A stretch of DNA of 64,000 nt from Corynebacterium casei LMG S-19264 (lineage in GTDB: Bacteria > Actinomycetota > Actinomycetes > Mycobacteriales > Mycobacteriaceae): the NCBI RefSeq assembly GCF_000550785.1, contig NZ_CP004350.1, positions 288,008 to 352,007 on the forward strand, in the 5' to 3' direction. The notes under the pieces were generated by a model that worked only from the letters and a program-made list of their open reading frames with translations, did not search any database and was not told the origin of the DNA. The position numbers were made by a program, and so were the translations under genes. Within the stretch, counting starts at the first letter, position 1. The number at the start of each line of letters is the position of its first letter. Shown in pieces: positions 47,176-56,037 of this stretch.

Positions 47176-48453
47176 ATGAGTTTTCAACTGCCGCGACAAG
47201 TAAATAAGTTACGCGCTAATGCCGCAGTGACTGCAGCACGTTTAGCCACATTCGCATCCCGTGCGACCGGCCGCGGCGCCGGCGGCATGATTGGTGGACT
47301 GGTTGCACGCGCAATCGATCCCAACATCATGGCGCAGTTAGCGGGCGAGCGTCCCGCAGTCCTGGTGACCGGCACCAACGGTAAATCCACCACCACGCGC
47401 ATGCTGGCGGCAGCCATGCGCACCAAATACCAAGTTGCTACCAACGATGGTGGTGACAACATGGATGCTGGCATTGTCTCAGCGCTGATGGCCGGGGCAG
47501 ATGCCTCCCACATCGTGCTGGAAGTAGATGAGCTGCACGTTCCGCACGTGGCTAAGTCCATAAATACTCAGGCGCTGGTGCTGCTGAACCTTTCGCGTGA
47601 CCAGCTCGACCGCGTGGGTGAAATCAACAAGATTGAGCGTGCGCTGCGCGGTGCGGTGGAAGACAATCCGGACATGTTGGTCATCGCTAACTGCGATGAT
47701 GTGCTGATGACCTCGGTGGCTTATGACGCGGAGAATGTCATTTGGGTATCCGCGGGTGCTGGCTGGTTCGGAGATTCGGTCAGTTGCCCACGCACCGGCG
47801 GGCATATCGTGCGCACCAGTGATGACTGGTACGCGGTGAAAAAGCTTGCCGATGGCCGCGAGTTCCGCCGCCCCACGCCAATCTGGGCAGTCGATGACAA
47901 CGGCATGGTCACCCCAACCGGTGAAAAGGAACTGAATCTTTCCTTGCCGGGCCGCGCGAACCGTGGCAATGCCACCCAAGCAGTATCCGCGGCAGTGGAA
48001 GCATTCGAGGTCAACCTCGATGACGCCATTGCGGCAGCTGAACAAGTTGCTGATGTGGCCGGGCGCTACTCCACCATCCACCGTGGCAATCATGAGATTC
48101 GCCTGCTTTTGGCCAAGAACCCAGCGGGTTGGCAAGAAGCATTGTCCATGATTGACCGCAGCGCCGATGGCCTAGTCATTGCCACCAACGGCCAGGTCGC
48201 CGACGGCGTGGACATGTCCTGGCTATGGGACGTGAAATTTGAAGACTTTGAAGACCTCGCGGTCAAAGCTGCCGGTGAGCGCGGCACTGACCTCGCCGTG
48301 CGCTTGGTTTATGCCGACATCACACATGAACTTATCCCCGACCCGGTTCAAGCAATTGATTCCTGCCCGCCGGGGCGCGTGGAAGTCCTTGCCAATTACA
48401 CCGCGTTCCGCGATTTGAAAAAGGCCCTCGAGCGCCAGGAAAAGGAGTCCTAA
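47176..48453 (+). CDS. murT: lipid II isoglutaminyl synthase, MurT subunit
   Basis: A 425-residue Mur-ligase-like protein that, with GatD, amidates the D-glutamate of lipid II. The ATP site is TGTNGKSTTTRML (~65-77), and the C-terminal DUF1727 part includes DRSADGLVIATNGQVADGVD. MurT proteins usually hold a four-cysteine zinc ribbon in the middle; here the corresponding stretch (SCPRTGGHIVRTSDDWYAVK) has one Cys only. It is translationally coupled to gatD (TAATG). Confidence 0.93.
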   Translation: MSFQLPRQVNKLRANAAVTAARLATFASRATGRGAGGMIGGLVARAIDPNIMAQLAGERPAVLVTGTNGKSTTTRMLAAAMRTKYQVATNDGGDNMDAGIVSALMAGADASHIVLEVDELHVPHVAKSINTQALVLLNLSRDQLDRVGEINKIERALRGAVEDNPDMLVIANCDDVLMTSVAYDAENVIWVSAGAGWFGDSVSCPRTGGHIVRTSDDWYAVKKLADGREFRRPTPIWAVDDNGMVTPTGEKELNLSLPGRANRGNATQAVSAAVEAFEVNLDDAIAAAEQVADVAGRYSTIHRGNHEIRLLLAKNPAGWQEALSMIDRSADGLVIATNGQVADGVDMSWLWDVKFEDFEDLAVKAAGERGTDLAVRLVYADITHELIPDPVQAIDSCPPGRVEVLANYTAFRDLKKALERQEKES

Positions 48454-49211
48454 TGACTATTGAGCTCAACATTGGTCTTGTCTTGCCCGACGTTCTGGGC
48501 ACTTATGGCGATGACGGCAACGCGCTGGTCCTGCGCCAACGCGCCCGCATGCGCGGCTGGAGGGCAGAATTTCACCCCATCAATCTGGGTGAGGCAATCC
48601 CAGAAAACATGGACCTTTACACCGTTGGTGGCGGCGAGGACACTGCGCAGATTTTGGCGGCTGAGCACCTGCTCAAGCACACCGGCCTGTCCCGCGCAGC
48701 ACAAGCCGGGCGTCCAATCTTTGCGGTCTGTGCTGGTCTGCAGGTCCTTGGTGAGTCCTTCCGCGCCTCGGGGCGGGTGGTTGATGGCTTAGGGCTTATT
48801 GATGCCACCACGACTCCCCTAGCCAACCGCGCCATCGGCGAAGTCACGTCCACCCCAACCGGTGCCGGTTTCACTGAGGGGCTGACCGAACCACTCACCG
48901 GTTTTGAAAACCACTTGGGCGCAACCATCCTCGGCCCATCAGCGCAGCCATTGGGCACGGTCACCCGCGGTATCGGCAACTCAGATGAGTCCGCCACCGC
49001 TGACTTGCATGACGGCAAAGACCAGCGCCGCGGCGAAGGTGCAGTGCAAGGCAGCGTTATCGCCACCTACATGCACGGACCTTGCTTGGCGCGTAACCCG
49101 CAGCTCGCGGACCTGCTGTTGGCAAAAGCCACCGGGCAGAGCATGGATGAGCTGGAGCCGTTGGATCTTCCGGCCATCGGCGAGCTGCGTGCGGAAAGGC
49201 TCAAAGCCTAA
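48453..49211 (+). CDS. gatD: lipid II isoglutaminyl synthase, GatD glutaminase subunit
   Basis: A 252-residue class I-like glutamine amidotransferase (CobB/CobQ type) that supplies ammonia to MurT. The nucleophile lies in FAVCAGLQVLGESF (Cys93), the catalytic His in TYMHGPCLARNP (His208), and the early GLVLPDVLGTYGDDGNALVL segment is typical. The start shares one base with the murT stop. Confidence 0.95.
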   Translation: MTIELNIGLVLPDVLGTYGDDGNALVLRQRARMRGWRAEFHPINLGEAIPENMDLYTVGGGEDTAQILAAEHLLKHTGLSRAAQAGRPIFAVCAGLQVLGESFRASGRVVDGLGLIDATTTPLANRAIGEVTSTPTGAGFTEGLTEPLTGFENHLGATILGPSAQPLGTVTRGIGNSDESATADLHDGKDQRRGEGAVQGSVIATYMHGPCLARNPQLADLLLAKATGQSMDELEPLDLPAIGELRAERLKA

Positions 49212-49223
49212 AGCCCTGCTTCC

Positions 49224-49263
49224 GCGGTGGTGTCCTGAGTAATTAGGGACACCACCGCTTTTT
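49224..49263 (+). terminator. terminator after murT-gatD
   Basis: GCGGTGGTGTCC (49224-49235) pairs perfectly with GGACACCACCGC (49247-49258), followed by TTTTTG. Confidence 0.9.
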
Positions 49264-49281
49264 GCTAGTAACCTGCAAAGA

Positions 49282-51165
49282 ATGAGTATGCGTGGAGGTG
49301 GTGGACCGCGAGGCGCGCGCGTGTCCAAAGCGGACCATGAAGCCCAACGGGAAATTAACCGTCAAGCGCCGAAAATCAAAAACCTCGGCTCGCGCATCTT
49401 TACGCTGTTTAAGCCCTACCGTGCGCAGATTTCCATCCTCATTGTCATGGTGCTGCTCTCTGCGGCGCTGGGTATTATCCCGCCGTTGATTACCCAACGC
49501 GTCTTCGACGACGGCCTGTTCCCGGAAACGGGAGGGCCGAATATGCCAGTGGTGCTGCAGTTGGTGGGCCTGATGCTGGGCATTTTCATCATCACGCAAA
49601 TCATTTCCGTGGCGCAGGCTTACTACACCGCGCGCGTAGGAAACCGCGTCATGGGTGATTTACGCATTCAGCTTTTCGCGCACCTGCAGTCCATGGAGCT
49701 GGCGTTTTTCACCCGCACCAAAACCGGCGTTATTCAGTCCCGCCTGCAAAATGATGTCGGCGGCGTGGCTGGTGTGCTGTCTAATACGGTCTCCAGCGTC
49801 ATTGGTAATACCGTCACGGTGATCTCTGCCTTCATCGCCATGGTGCTGCTGAGCTGGCAACTGACCATTATCGCGTTTATTGTGCTGCCTTTCTTGGTGT
49901 GGGGCCAGCGCCGCGTGGGCCAGATTCGCGCGAAGATCGCCGGGCAAGCCCAGGAATCACTGTCGGAGATGTCCGCGATTACGCAGGAGACGTTGTCTGT
50001 CTCCGGCGTGCTGCTGGCTAAGACTTACTCGCGTCAGAGTTCTGAGATTGAGCGCTACTCGGATGAGAACGCGCACCAGATTACGTTGCAGGTGCACCAG
50101 GCGATGAGCGGCCAGCTCTTCTTCGGTGTGGTCAACATCTTCATGTCTGCCGTGCCAGCCGTTGTGTACCTGGTTTCCGGCTGGCTGTTGAGCGCCGGAA
50201 GCAGCGGTTCCTTCGCTTTCGGGGAGGCTGGTATTACGGCCGGCACCATCGTCGCGTTCACCACTGTGCAATCACGCCTGCTGTTTCCCATGATGGGGCT
50301 TATGCGCGTGGCCCTGGATTTGCAGACGTCCTCGGCGTTGTTTGCGCGCATCTTTGAATATTTGGACATGAAACCAGCGATTGTGGATGCCCCGGATGCC
50401 AAGTCGCCTTCCGATGAACCAGGCAAGGCCGGACACATCCAATTCGATAACGTCAGCTTCCGCTACGAGGATGCCTCCGCCGAGTCACGTCCGACGTTGG
50501 ACCGGGTGAGCTTTGATATTGAGCCGGGCCAATTCGTGGCATTTGTTGGCGCTTCCGGCTCGGGCAAGACGACCATTGGCAATCTGGTGCCCAGGCTTTA
50601 TGATGCCTCCTCCGGCACCGTTTCTTATGCCGGTGATGACGTGCGCGATCTGAAGCAAGAAGAGCTGATGAAACACATTGGCGTGGTGACCCAGGAACCG
50701 TATCTTTTCCACGCCTCTATCGCGGAAAACCTGCGATACGGCAAACCGGGTGCGACGCAAGAAGAGATTGAAAAGGCCGCACGTCTGGCCAATATCCACG
50801 ACACCATCACCAGCTTTGAAACCGGCTATGACACCGTCGTGGGTGAGCGCGGCTATCGTCTTTCCGGGGGTGAGAAACAGCGCATCGCCATCGCGCGCGT
50901 GCTGTTGAAGAACCCACGTGTGCTGGTTTTGGATGAGGCCACCAGTGCGCTAGATACCGTTAATGAGCGCGCCGTTCAGCACGCGCTCGATACCGCGGCG
51001 GAGGGTCGCACCACCATTGCGATTGCGCACCGCCTCTCCACAATTGAGGGTGCTGACCGCATCTATGTTGTTGACCGCGGGCAAATCATTGAATCCGGCA
51101 CCCACGAGGAACTGCTGGACAAAGCTGGCGCCTATGCGCAGCTCTACTCGCAGCAGGCGACCTAA
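49282..51165 (+). CDS. ABC exporter, fused permease and ATPase
   Basis: A 627-residue half transporter. A six-TM exporter domain (~30-360) precedes the nucleotide-binding domain with Walker A GASGSGKTT (~424), Q-loop TQEPYLF, signature LSGGEKQRIAIAR, Walker B VLVLDEATSALD and switch His AIAHRLS. It resembles lipid/multidrug exporters; the substrate is unknown. TAACCT lies 7 nt before the ATG, which fixes the start and predicts a leaderless mRNA. Confidence 0.9.
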   Translation: MSMRGGGGPRGARVSKADHEAQREINRQAPKIKNLGSRIFTLFKPYRAQISILIVMVLLSAALGIIPPLITQRVFDDGLFPETGGPNMPVVLQLVGLMLGIFIITQIISVAQAYYTARVGNRVMGDLRIQLFAHLQSMELAFFTRTKTGVIQSRLQNDVGGVAGVLSNTVSSVIGNTVTVISAFIAMVLLSWQLTIIAFIVLPFLVWGQRRVGQIRAKIAGQAQESLSEMSAITQETLSVSGVLLAKTYSRQSSEIERYSDENAHQITLQVHQAMSGQLFFGVVNIFMSAVPAVVYLVSGWLLSAGSSGSFAFGEAGITAGTIVAFTTVQSRLLFPMMGLMRVALDLQTSSALFARIFEYLDMKPAIVDAPDAKSPSDEPGKAGHIQFDNVSFRYEDASAESRPTLDRVSFDIEPGQFVAFVGASGSGKTTIGNLVPRLYDASSGTVSYAGDDVRDLKQEELMKHIGVVTQEPYLFHASIAENLRYGKPGATQEEIEKAARLANIHDTITSFETGYDTVVGERGYRLSGGEKQRIAIARVLLKNPRVLVLDEATSALDTVNERAVQHALDTAAEGRTTIAIAHRLSTIEGADRIYVVDRGQIIESGTHEELLDKAGAYAQLYSQQAT

Positions 51166-51194
51166 GCAGCTCGCCCACGCGACGGTTGGCTGAA

Positions 51195-51851
51195 CTAGAC
51201 CGTCAACCTTCCCTGCAGCGCACGCGATAGCGTCAGTTCGTCCACGAACTCCAGGTCCCCGCCCAAAGGCATGCCTGATGCCAAGCGGGTGATCTTCAAA
51301 TCTGGGAAGTCGCGCAACAAGCGAACCAAGTATGCGGCGGTGGCTTCACCTTCCGTATTCGGGTCGGTGGCCAAGATGACTTCTGTGACATCCGGGGTTT
51401 CATCATATTGCGGGTTTTCTTTAGTGGAATCCGCAAGCTCACGGTCTGGCAGCACACCACCGATGCGCTGCAGCAACTGGGAGATGTTCAAGTCCTTCGG
51501 CCCCACATTTGCCAGCGGATCTAGCGCCCCACCCAGCACGTGGTAGCGGCCCTGGTACTCACCGGTGCGCTCAATGACCTGGATATCCTTCGGTTCTTCC
51601 ACCACGCAGATGGTTCCGCGGTCGCGCTGCGAATTCACGCAAATACGGCAGACGGTCTCCCGGGAGATATTGCAGCAGATACGGCAGAAGGTCACGCCGT
51701 CGCGCACCGCGGTCAACGCGTTGGACAGGCGGTCAATATCTTCTGGGTCCATGTGCAGCACGTGGAACGCAATTCTTTGCGCGCTCTTAGGACCCACACC
51801 GGGAAGTCGCGACAGCTCATCAATGAGGTCTTGCAACGGTCCTTCAAACAC
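51195..51851 (-). CDS. recR: recombination protein RecR
   Basis: A 218-residue RecFOR-pathway protein. The HhH motif is [20 protein letters not shown] (~13-32), the zinc finger uses Cys56/59/68/71, and the Toprim domain has ICVVEEPKD and [17 protein letters not shown]. It lies downstream of ybaB on the same strand, as in most bacteria. Confidence 0.96.
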   Translation of the reverse strand: MFEGPLQDLIDELSRLPGVGPKSAQRIAFHVLHMDPEDIDRLSNALTAVRDGVTFCRICCNISRETVCRICVNSQRDRGTICVVEEPKDIQVIERTGEYQGRYHVLGGALDPLANVGPKDLNISQLLQRIGGVLPDRELADSTKENPQYDETPDVTEVILATDPNTEGEATAAYLVRLLRDFPDLKITRLASGMPLGGDLEFVDELTLSRALQGRLTV

Positions 51852-51904
51852 GCTTAATAACGTCCCTTCATAAATAAATCACTGCCTATGGCGAAAACAT
51901 CTAA

Positions 51905-51946
51905 AAGACCGTATCCGTTTCACTGTTGTAAAACGCACACGGTCTA
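51905..51946 (-). terminator. hairpin between ybaB and recR
   Basis: AGACCGT (51906-51912) pairs with ACGGTCT (51939-51945). Read on the minus strand it is followed by TTTT, suggesting partial termination after ybaB. Confidence 0.6.
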
Positions 51947-51966
51947 AAAGTGGAAACTAGTTCAGC

Positions 51967-52311
51967 TTAGCCGAACAGGCCCTGCATTCCGCCATCGTTC
52001 ATGCCCTGGGACAGGGGACCAATCTTTTCCTGTGCCAGCTGGCCAGCCTTCTCGTGTGCATCCTTGAATGCGCCGAAGACCAGGTCCTGCAAGGTTTCTA
52101 CGTCTTCTGGGTCAACAACAGACTTGTCAATCTTCAAATCAACGAGTTCTGCGCCGCCGGTCATGGTGACGGTAACCATGCCGTTGCCGGCGGTACCTTC
52201 AACATTGGTTGCGAGGATTTCTTCCTGCGCCTTCTGCAACTCTGCCTGCACGCGTGCAGCCTGAGCCAGAATGTCATTCATGTCTGGGGTTGGGTTTTCT
52301 GGAGTAGTCAT
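51967..52311 (-). CDS. YbaB/EbfC-family nucleoid-associated protein
   Basis: A 114-residue DNA-binding protein with a long N-terminal helix (NDILAQAARVQAELQKAQEE) and GMVTVTMTGGAELVDLKID. It binds DNA as a dimer. It is part of the dnaX-ybaB-recR cluster. Confidence 0.93.
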   Translation of the reverse strand: MTTPENPTPDMNDILAQAARVQAELQKAQEEILATNVEGTAGNGMVTVTMTGGAELVDLKIDKSVVDPEDVETLQDLVFGAFKDAHEKAGQLAQEKIGPLSQGMNDGGMQGLFG

Positions 52312-52435
52312 TGTCTGCCTTCCATAAAGTGCGTTTGTTAGTGCTTTTCTATTGAATCAGTGTACCGATTTCCCAGACGAGTCCCGGGAAAGTTGGCCAT
52401 GATCACTAACAGCCAACGCTCCCACTGCCGCATTC

Positions 52436-55400
52436 TTACAGCTTGCGGGCACCGAGCTCCTTCGCCAGCAATTCCATGGCCACTTCAGTGGCACTTCGCC
52501 TATCCAACTGGCCCTGCTCGCGGGCGTCATCCATCATCTCGTTTTCTTCTGCCTCACGAGAATATCCACCGCCCGCTGATGCTCCGCCCGCTGATGGATT
52601 AGCGTGCGGCGAAGCAGGCGCCGATTGCGGCCCACCAGCAGGTGTCGGCGGTGCAGATGCAGTTGGTGCAGATGCTGTCGGGGCAGCCTGCTGCGATTGC
52701 TGCGCTGGTGGTAGATTCTGCGCCGGCGCACTCGCTGATTGATGCGCATCTTCTGGCGGCACGGAGTCATATTCTGGGCATTCTTCCGGCCCCGGATCTG
52801 GCGGCAACGGGCTTCCGTCACTGAACGTATCCGAGTTACGCAGTTCTTCCTCGCGCTGCTGCGTCAGGGCCTTGGCCTGGGCGATTCGTGCACGCCAGTC
52901 CTGCGCAGGCTCCGCCTTTGCCGCCGACGCTGGCGCAGCAGCATTGCCAGCTGCTGATTGTGGCGAAGTCGTCTGTTCTACCGCAGGTTTACTCGGTGCA
53001 GGTTGGCTCGGAGCATTCTGTGGTGCTGACTGCTGCGGCGCGGAAGGTCGCTGCACTGTCTGGTCCGGGGTCGACTGACCAGGCGTCGCGCCACCAAGTG
53101 CGCGTGGTGCGCCCCAACCTGAGGCCTGTTCCGGAGCTGGCTGCGCATCGGTGCTCTGTTGATTGTCGTGCTCGGTGTCGGCCGAAGATTGTGGCGTTGG
53201 GTTTTCTACAGACTCATCCGCTGGCGTTGAGGAAGCTGGATTGTTGTAGTCCCTAGGACTCTCTGCCTCCTGATCATCATCACGGGTCTCCCGTGAAGCA
53301 TTGCTTGTTGCATTCGGATTCCAGGTCTCTGGTTTCTTCTTTTGCGCACTAAAACCTGCTGCTTCTGGGTTCGTGCCCACGATGCAGTTGACCGCCAATT
53401 GGCGTCCGGCTTCTTCAGAGACAACCGCAACAACATCCTTGTTGTTAGCCGGCGCATTCAAGCGTTCCGCCAATGCACCAGTGGTGTGTCCCAAAATCAA
53501 CGTATCGTCTTTGAGTCCCAAGACCCGTGCTTCGGTGAGCATGATGCCCGCAATCTTGTTGCGCTTGGACACGCTCGCGCGCAGACGCTGCCAATCATTG
53601 CGCAGCTGTTCCACCAACTCATCCGGATCAGACGCCGCCGCAGCCGGTGTTGCCTCACCTGCCGGTTCGGCAACAGGTTCGGCGGATTGTTCTGCAACCG
53701 GTTCCGCACCAGGGGCTGTCGTAGGAACTGGCTCCGCAGGCGACTGCGACTCCTGCGACTGCTCAACAGGCTCAGCAGACTCGGCGGTCTCCGAAGCAGA
53801 CGGTTCATTCTGGGACTGCTCAGGCTGCCAAGCAGAAGATTCATCGCTTGCATCCTGAGCGTGTGACTCTTGCTGCGCAGATGCTTGCCGTAGAGCTTCA
53901 TGAACCGGCTGCTGGCTTACCTGAGACGCAGACTGCTCCGGCGCTGGCTGTGCCTGTGCCTGAGTTTGCTGTTCTGTGTGCTGCTGCACAGCGTTCTGCG
54001 GTTCAGGCTGCTGCCACTGCGCAGGTTGTTGTTGCGACGGCTGTTGTTGAGCAGGCTGCTGTGCGGGATGCTGCGCTGGCTGGTTTGGCATCGGCTGGCG
54101 CTGCTGTTGCTGCTGGCCGGCCTGGTTTTGTTGGCCGGGTTGTGCTTGCTCGCGCTTTTGGCCGCGGCGGGCGGCGATCTCGGCGACGGCTTTTTGGGCG
54201 GCGGCAAGGCCGGTGGCGCCGTTGTTGGAGCTAGAACCAGACGCGGCTGCGGAGGACTGGCCGGATTGACCAGGCTGTCCAGGTTGACCGGCCTGTTGGC
54301 TGTTGCGCTGAGGCGTGCCTTGGGCGGGCGCGCTGGAGGCAGCAACGTCGGTGGAGGTCGGAGCCATGACCAGGTGGGCGCACAGGATTTCTAGCAGCAG
54401 GCGCGGGGAGGTCGCGCCGCGCAGGGCACCGATTTGTTCGTTGACGGTGGCGGCATAGTGCGCAAGTTGGGCACCATTGAATAGCTGCGCTTGTTCGGTG
54501 AGGGTCTGGCCGCGGTCCACGGGGGCATCGACAAGCCCGGCGGCAATCGCGTCGGGAACGGCCTGCAAAATCATCAAATCGCGCAGACGTTCAAGCAAGT
54601 CGACGGCGAAGCGACGCGGTTCGTGGCCGGCTTCAATCACGGAATCGACGTGCTTAAACAGCGCGGCCTTATCGCCCTGCGCCAGCGCGGCAATGGTGTC
54701 ATCCAGCAAGGTGACATCCGTGACGCCCAACAGTGGACGCGCAATGTCATAGGTCAGACCGTTGGGACCCGAACCGGCAAGCAGCTGGTCCAGGATAGAC
54801 AACGTGTCACGCGGGGACCCGCCGCCGGCGGCAATGACCATCGGGTAGACGGAATCCTCAACGAACAGGCCTTCCGCAGCAACGGTGCGCTCCAGCAGGC
54901 CCTTCATCGCGGGAGGAGTCAGCAGGCGGAATGGGTAATGGTGCGTACGGGAACGGATGGTGCCAATGACCTTGTCCGGTTCCGTGGTCGCAAAAATAAA
55001 GATGAGATGCTCTGGTGGTTCCTCAACAATCTTCAACAGGGCATTAAAGCCCTGGTTGGTCACCATGTGGGCCTCATCGATGATGAAGATACGATAGCGG
55101 GAATCCGCCGGCGCGTAATAGGCACGCTCACGCAGCTCACGCATGTCTTCCACCGAGTTGTGCGATGCCGCGTCCAGCTCAGTTACGTCAAGGTTTCCCG
55201 GGCCACCAGGGGCCAGGGAAACACAGCTGGCGCACTCCCCACACGGGGTTGACGTTGGCCCCTGAACACAGTTGAGCGAACGCGCCATAATGCGCGCGGA
55301 TGAGGTTTTGCCACAGCCGCGCGGACCGGAAAATAGGTACGCGTGATTAATGCGCCCTGAATCAAGTGCTGCTGAGAGCGGTTGGGTTACTTGTTCCTGC

Positions 55401-55450
55401 CCAACTACTTCAGCAAAAGTCGCTGGACGATATTTCCGGTATAAAGCCAC
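52436..55450 (-). CDS. dnaX: DNA polymerase III gamma/tau subunit
   Basis: A 1,004-residue clamp-loader subunit. The AAA+ module (1-~240) has Walker A SGPRGCGKTSS (~41-51), a four-Cys zinc module (~60-77) and FIIDEAHMVTNQGFNALLK. A collar domain follows to ~370. The C-terminal ~600 residues are mostly Gln/Ala/Pro/Ser-rich with Q-runs, interrupted by a folded tau-like segment (~640-730, DPDELVEQLRNDWQRLRASV). This is much longer than E. coli tau (643 aa). The start is a GTG. Confidence 0.93.
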   Translation of the reverse strand: MALYRKYRPATFAEVVGQEQVTQPLSAALDSGRINHAYLFSGPRGCGKTSSARIMARSLNCVQGPTSTPCGECASCVSLAPGGPGNLDVTELDAASHNSVEDMRELRERAYYAPADSRYRIFIIDEAHMVTNQGFNALLKIVEEPPEHLIFIFATTEPDKVIGTIRSRTHHYPFRLLTPPAMKGLLERTVAAEGLFVEDSVYPMVIAAGGGSPRDTLSILDQLLAGSGPNGLTYDIARPLLGVTDVTLLDDTIAALAQGDKAALFKHVDSVIEAGHEPRRFAVDLLERLRDLMILQAVPDAIAAGLVDAPVDRGQTLTEQAQLFNGAQLAHYAATVNEQIGALRGATSPRLLLEILCAHLVMAPTSTDVAASSAPAQGTPQRNSQQAGQPGQPGQSGQSSAAASGSSSNNGATGLAAAQKAVAEIAARRGQKREQAQPGQQNQAGQQQQQRQPMPNQPAQHPAQQPAQQQPSQQQPAQWQQPEPQNAVQQHTEQQTQAQAQPAPEQSASQVSQQPVHEALRQASAQQESHAQDASDESSAWQPEQSQNEPSASETAESAEPVEQSQESQSPAEPVPTTAPGAEPVAEQSAEPVAEPAGEATPAAAASDPDELVEQLRNDWQRLRASVSKRNKIAGIMLTEARVLGLKDDTLILGHTTGALAERLNAPANNKDVVAVVSEEAGRQLAVNCIVGTNPEAAGFSAQKKKPETWNPNATSNASRETRDDDQEAESPRDYNNPASSTPADESVENPTPQSSADTEHDNQQSTDAQPAPEQASGWGAPRALGGATPGQSTPDQTVQRPSAPQQSAPQNAPSQPAPSKPAVEQTTSPQSAAGNAAAPASAAKAEPAQDWRARIAQAKALTQQREEELRNSDTFSDGSPLPPDPGPEECPEYDSVPPEDAHQSASAPAQNLPPAQQSQQAAPTASAPTASAPPTPAGGPQSAPASPHANPSAGGASAGGGYSREAEENEMMDDAREQGQLDRRSATEVAMELLAKELGARKL

Positions 55451-55479
55451 GACGCTGATTCTACCTTCTTCGAATTGGG

Positions 55480-56037
55480 CTAGGAATCCGCCCGAGTCCA
55501 GTCCAAAATGTCGATGCCTTGTTCGGCAACCGCCTGCTGCACCGCCGGTACGCCTTCATCCACGGCGTAGGCGTATTCGGCATCAGTCAGCATGACTACC
55601 TGCAATGCCAAAGTCAGCCGTTCTTCCTCTTGGACCTGCGGGGATGGACCGCCCCACAAATATGGGGCGATCAGCATGGCGTGGGAGACGGTGATGTCGG
55701 CGGCGTCTTCCAGCGGGGAGGCAATATTAGGCAGCAGCACGCCGGGTTGTGCAGGAAGCACGCCGCCTGCGCTTTCGAGTTTCTCTGCCACGCCCACTAT
55801 CGCTGCGGCAACAGCCGCCTGCGGTGCGCGCGTCACGGCTAGCAGCTCACAGCGCACGGCCATCTCAGTTCCTTGCTTGACCAACCCCGTGTTCACATCG
55901 GCGAACTGGGTGGTCACGGCAAGGTTTTGTTCATCATCTAACGCCGCCAAACCAAGCTGCCTGCCATTGACCTTCTTAAATTCAAGGTCAGCAGGGATTA
56001 TCTGGTCTAACCAAACAGCAGTTTCCTCGCGGTTAAT
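55480..56037 (-). CDS. small conserved protein between dnaX and aspT (SUFU-like?), apparent ATT start
   Basis: Coding character runs back from the first standard start (TTG 55950) in frame to NREETAVWLDQIIPADLEFK, directly after the aspT stop codon. The only codon available there is ATT (56037-56035), so the product would be ~185 residues. The C-terminal half, IAPYLWGGPSPQVQEEERLT and DAEYAYAVDEG, resembles the suppressor-of-fused (SUFU-like) domain, but I hold that loosely. Its frame is the same as that of aspT, separated by the single TAA. Confidence 0.6.
   Translation of the reverse strand: MNREETAVWLDQIIPADLEFKKVNGRQLGLAALDDEQNLAVTTQFADVNTGLVKQGTEMAVRCELLAVTRAPQAAVAAAIVGVAEKLESAGGVLPAQPGVLLPNIASPLEDAADITVSHAMLIAPYLWGGPSPQVQEEERLTLALQVVMLTDAEYAYAVDEGVPAVQQAVAEQGIDILDWTRADS

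Noticed and set aside
53840..54340. Direct repeats within dnaX
   Set aside because: They are Gln-rich coding low complexity, normal for the tau region of actinobacterial dnaX.
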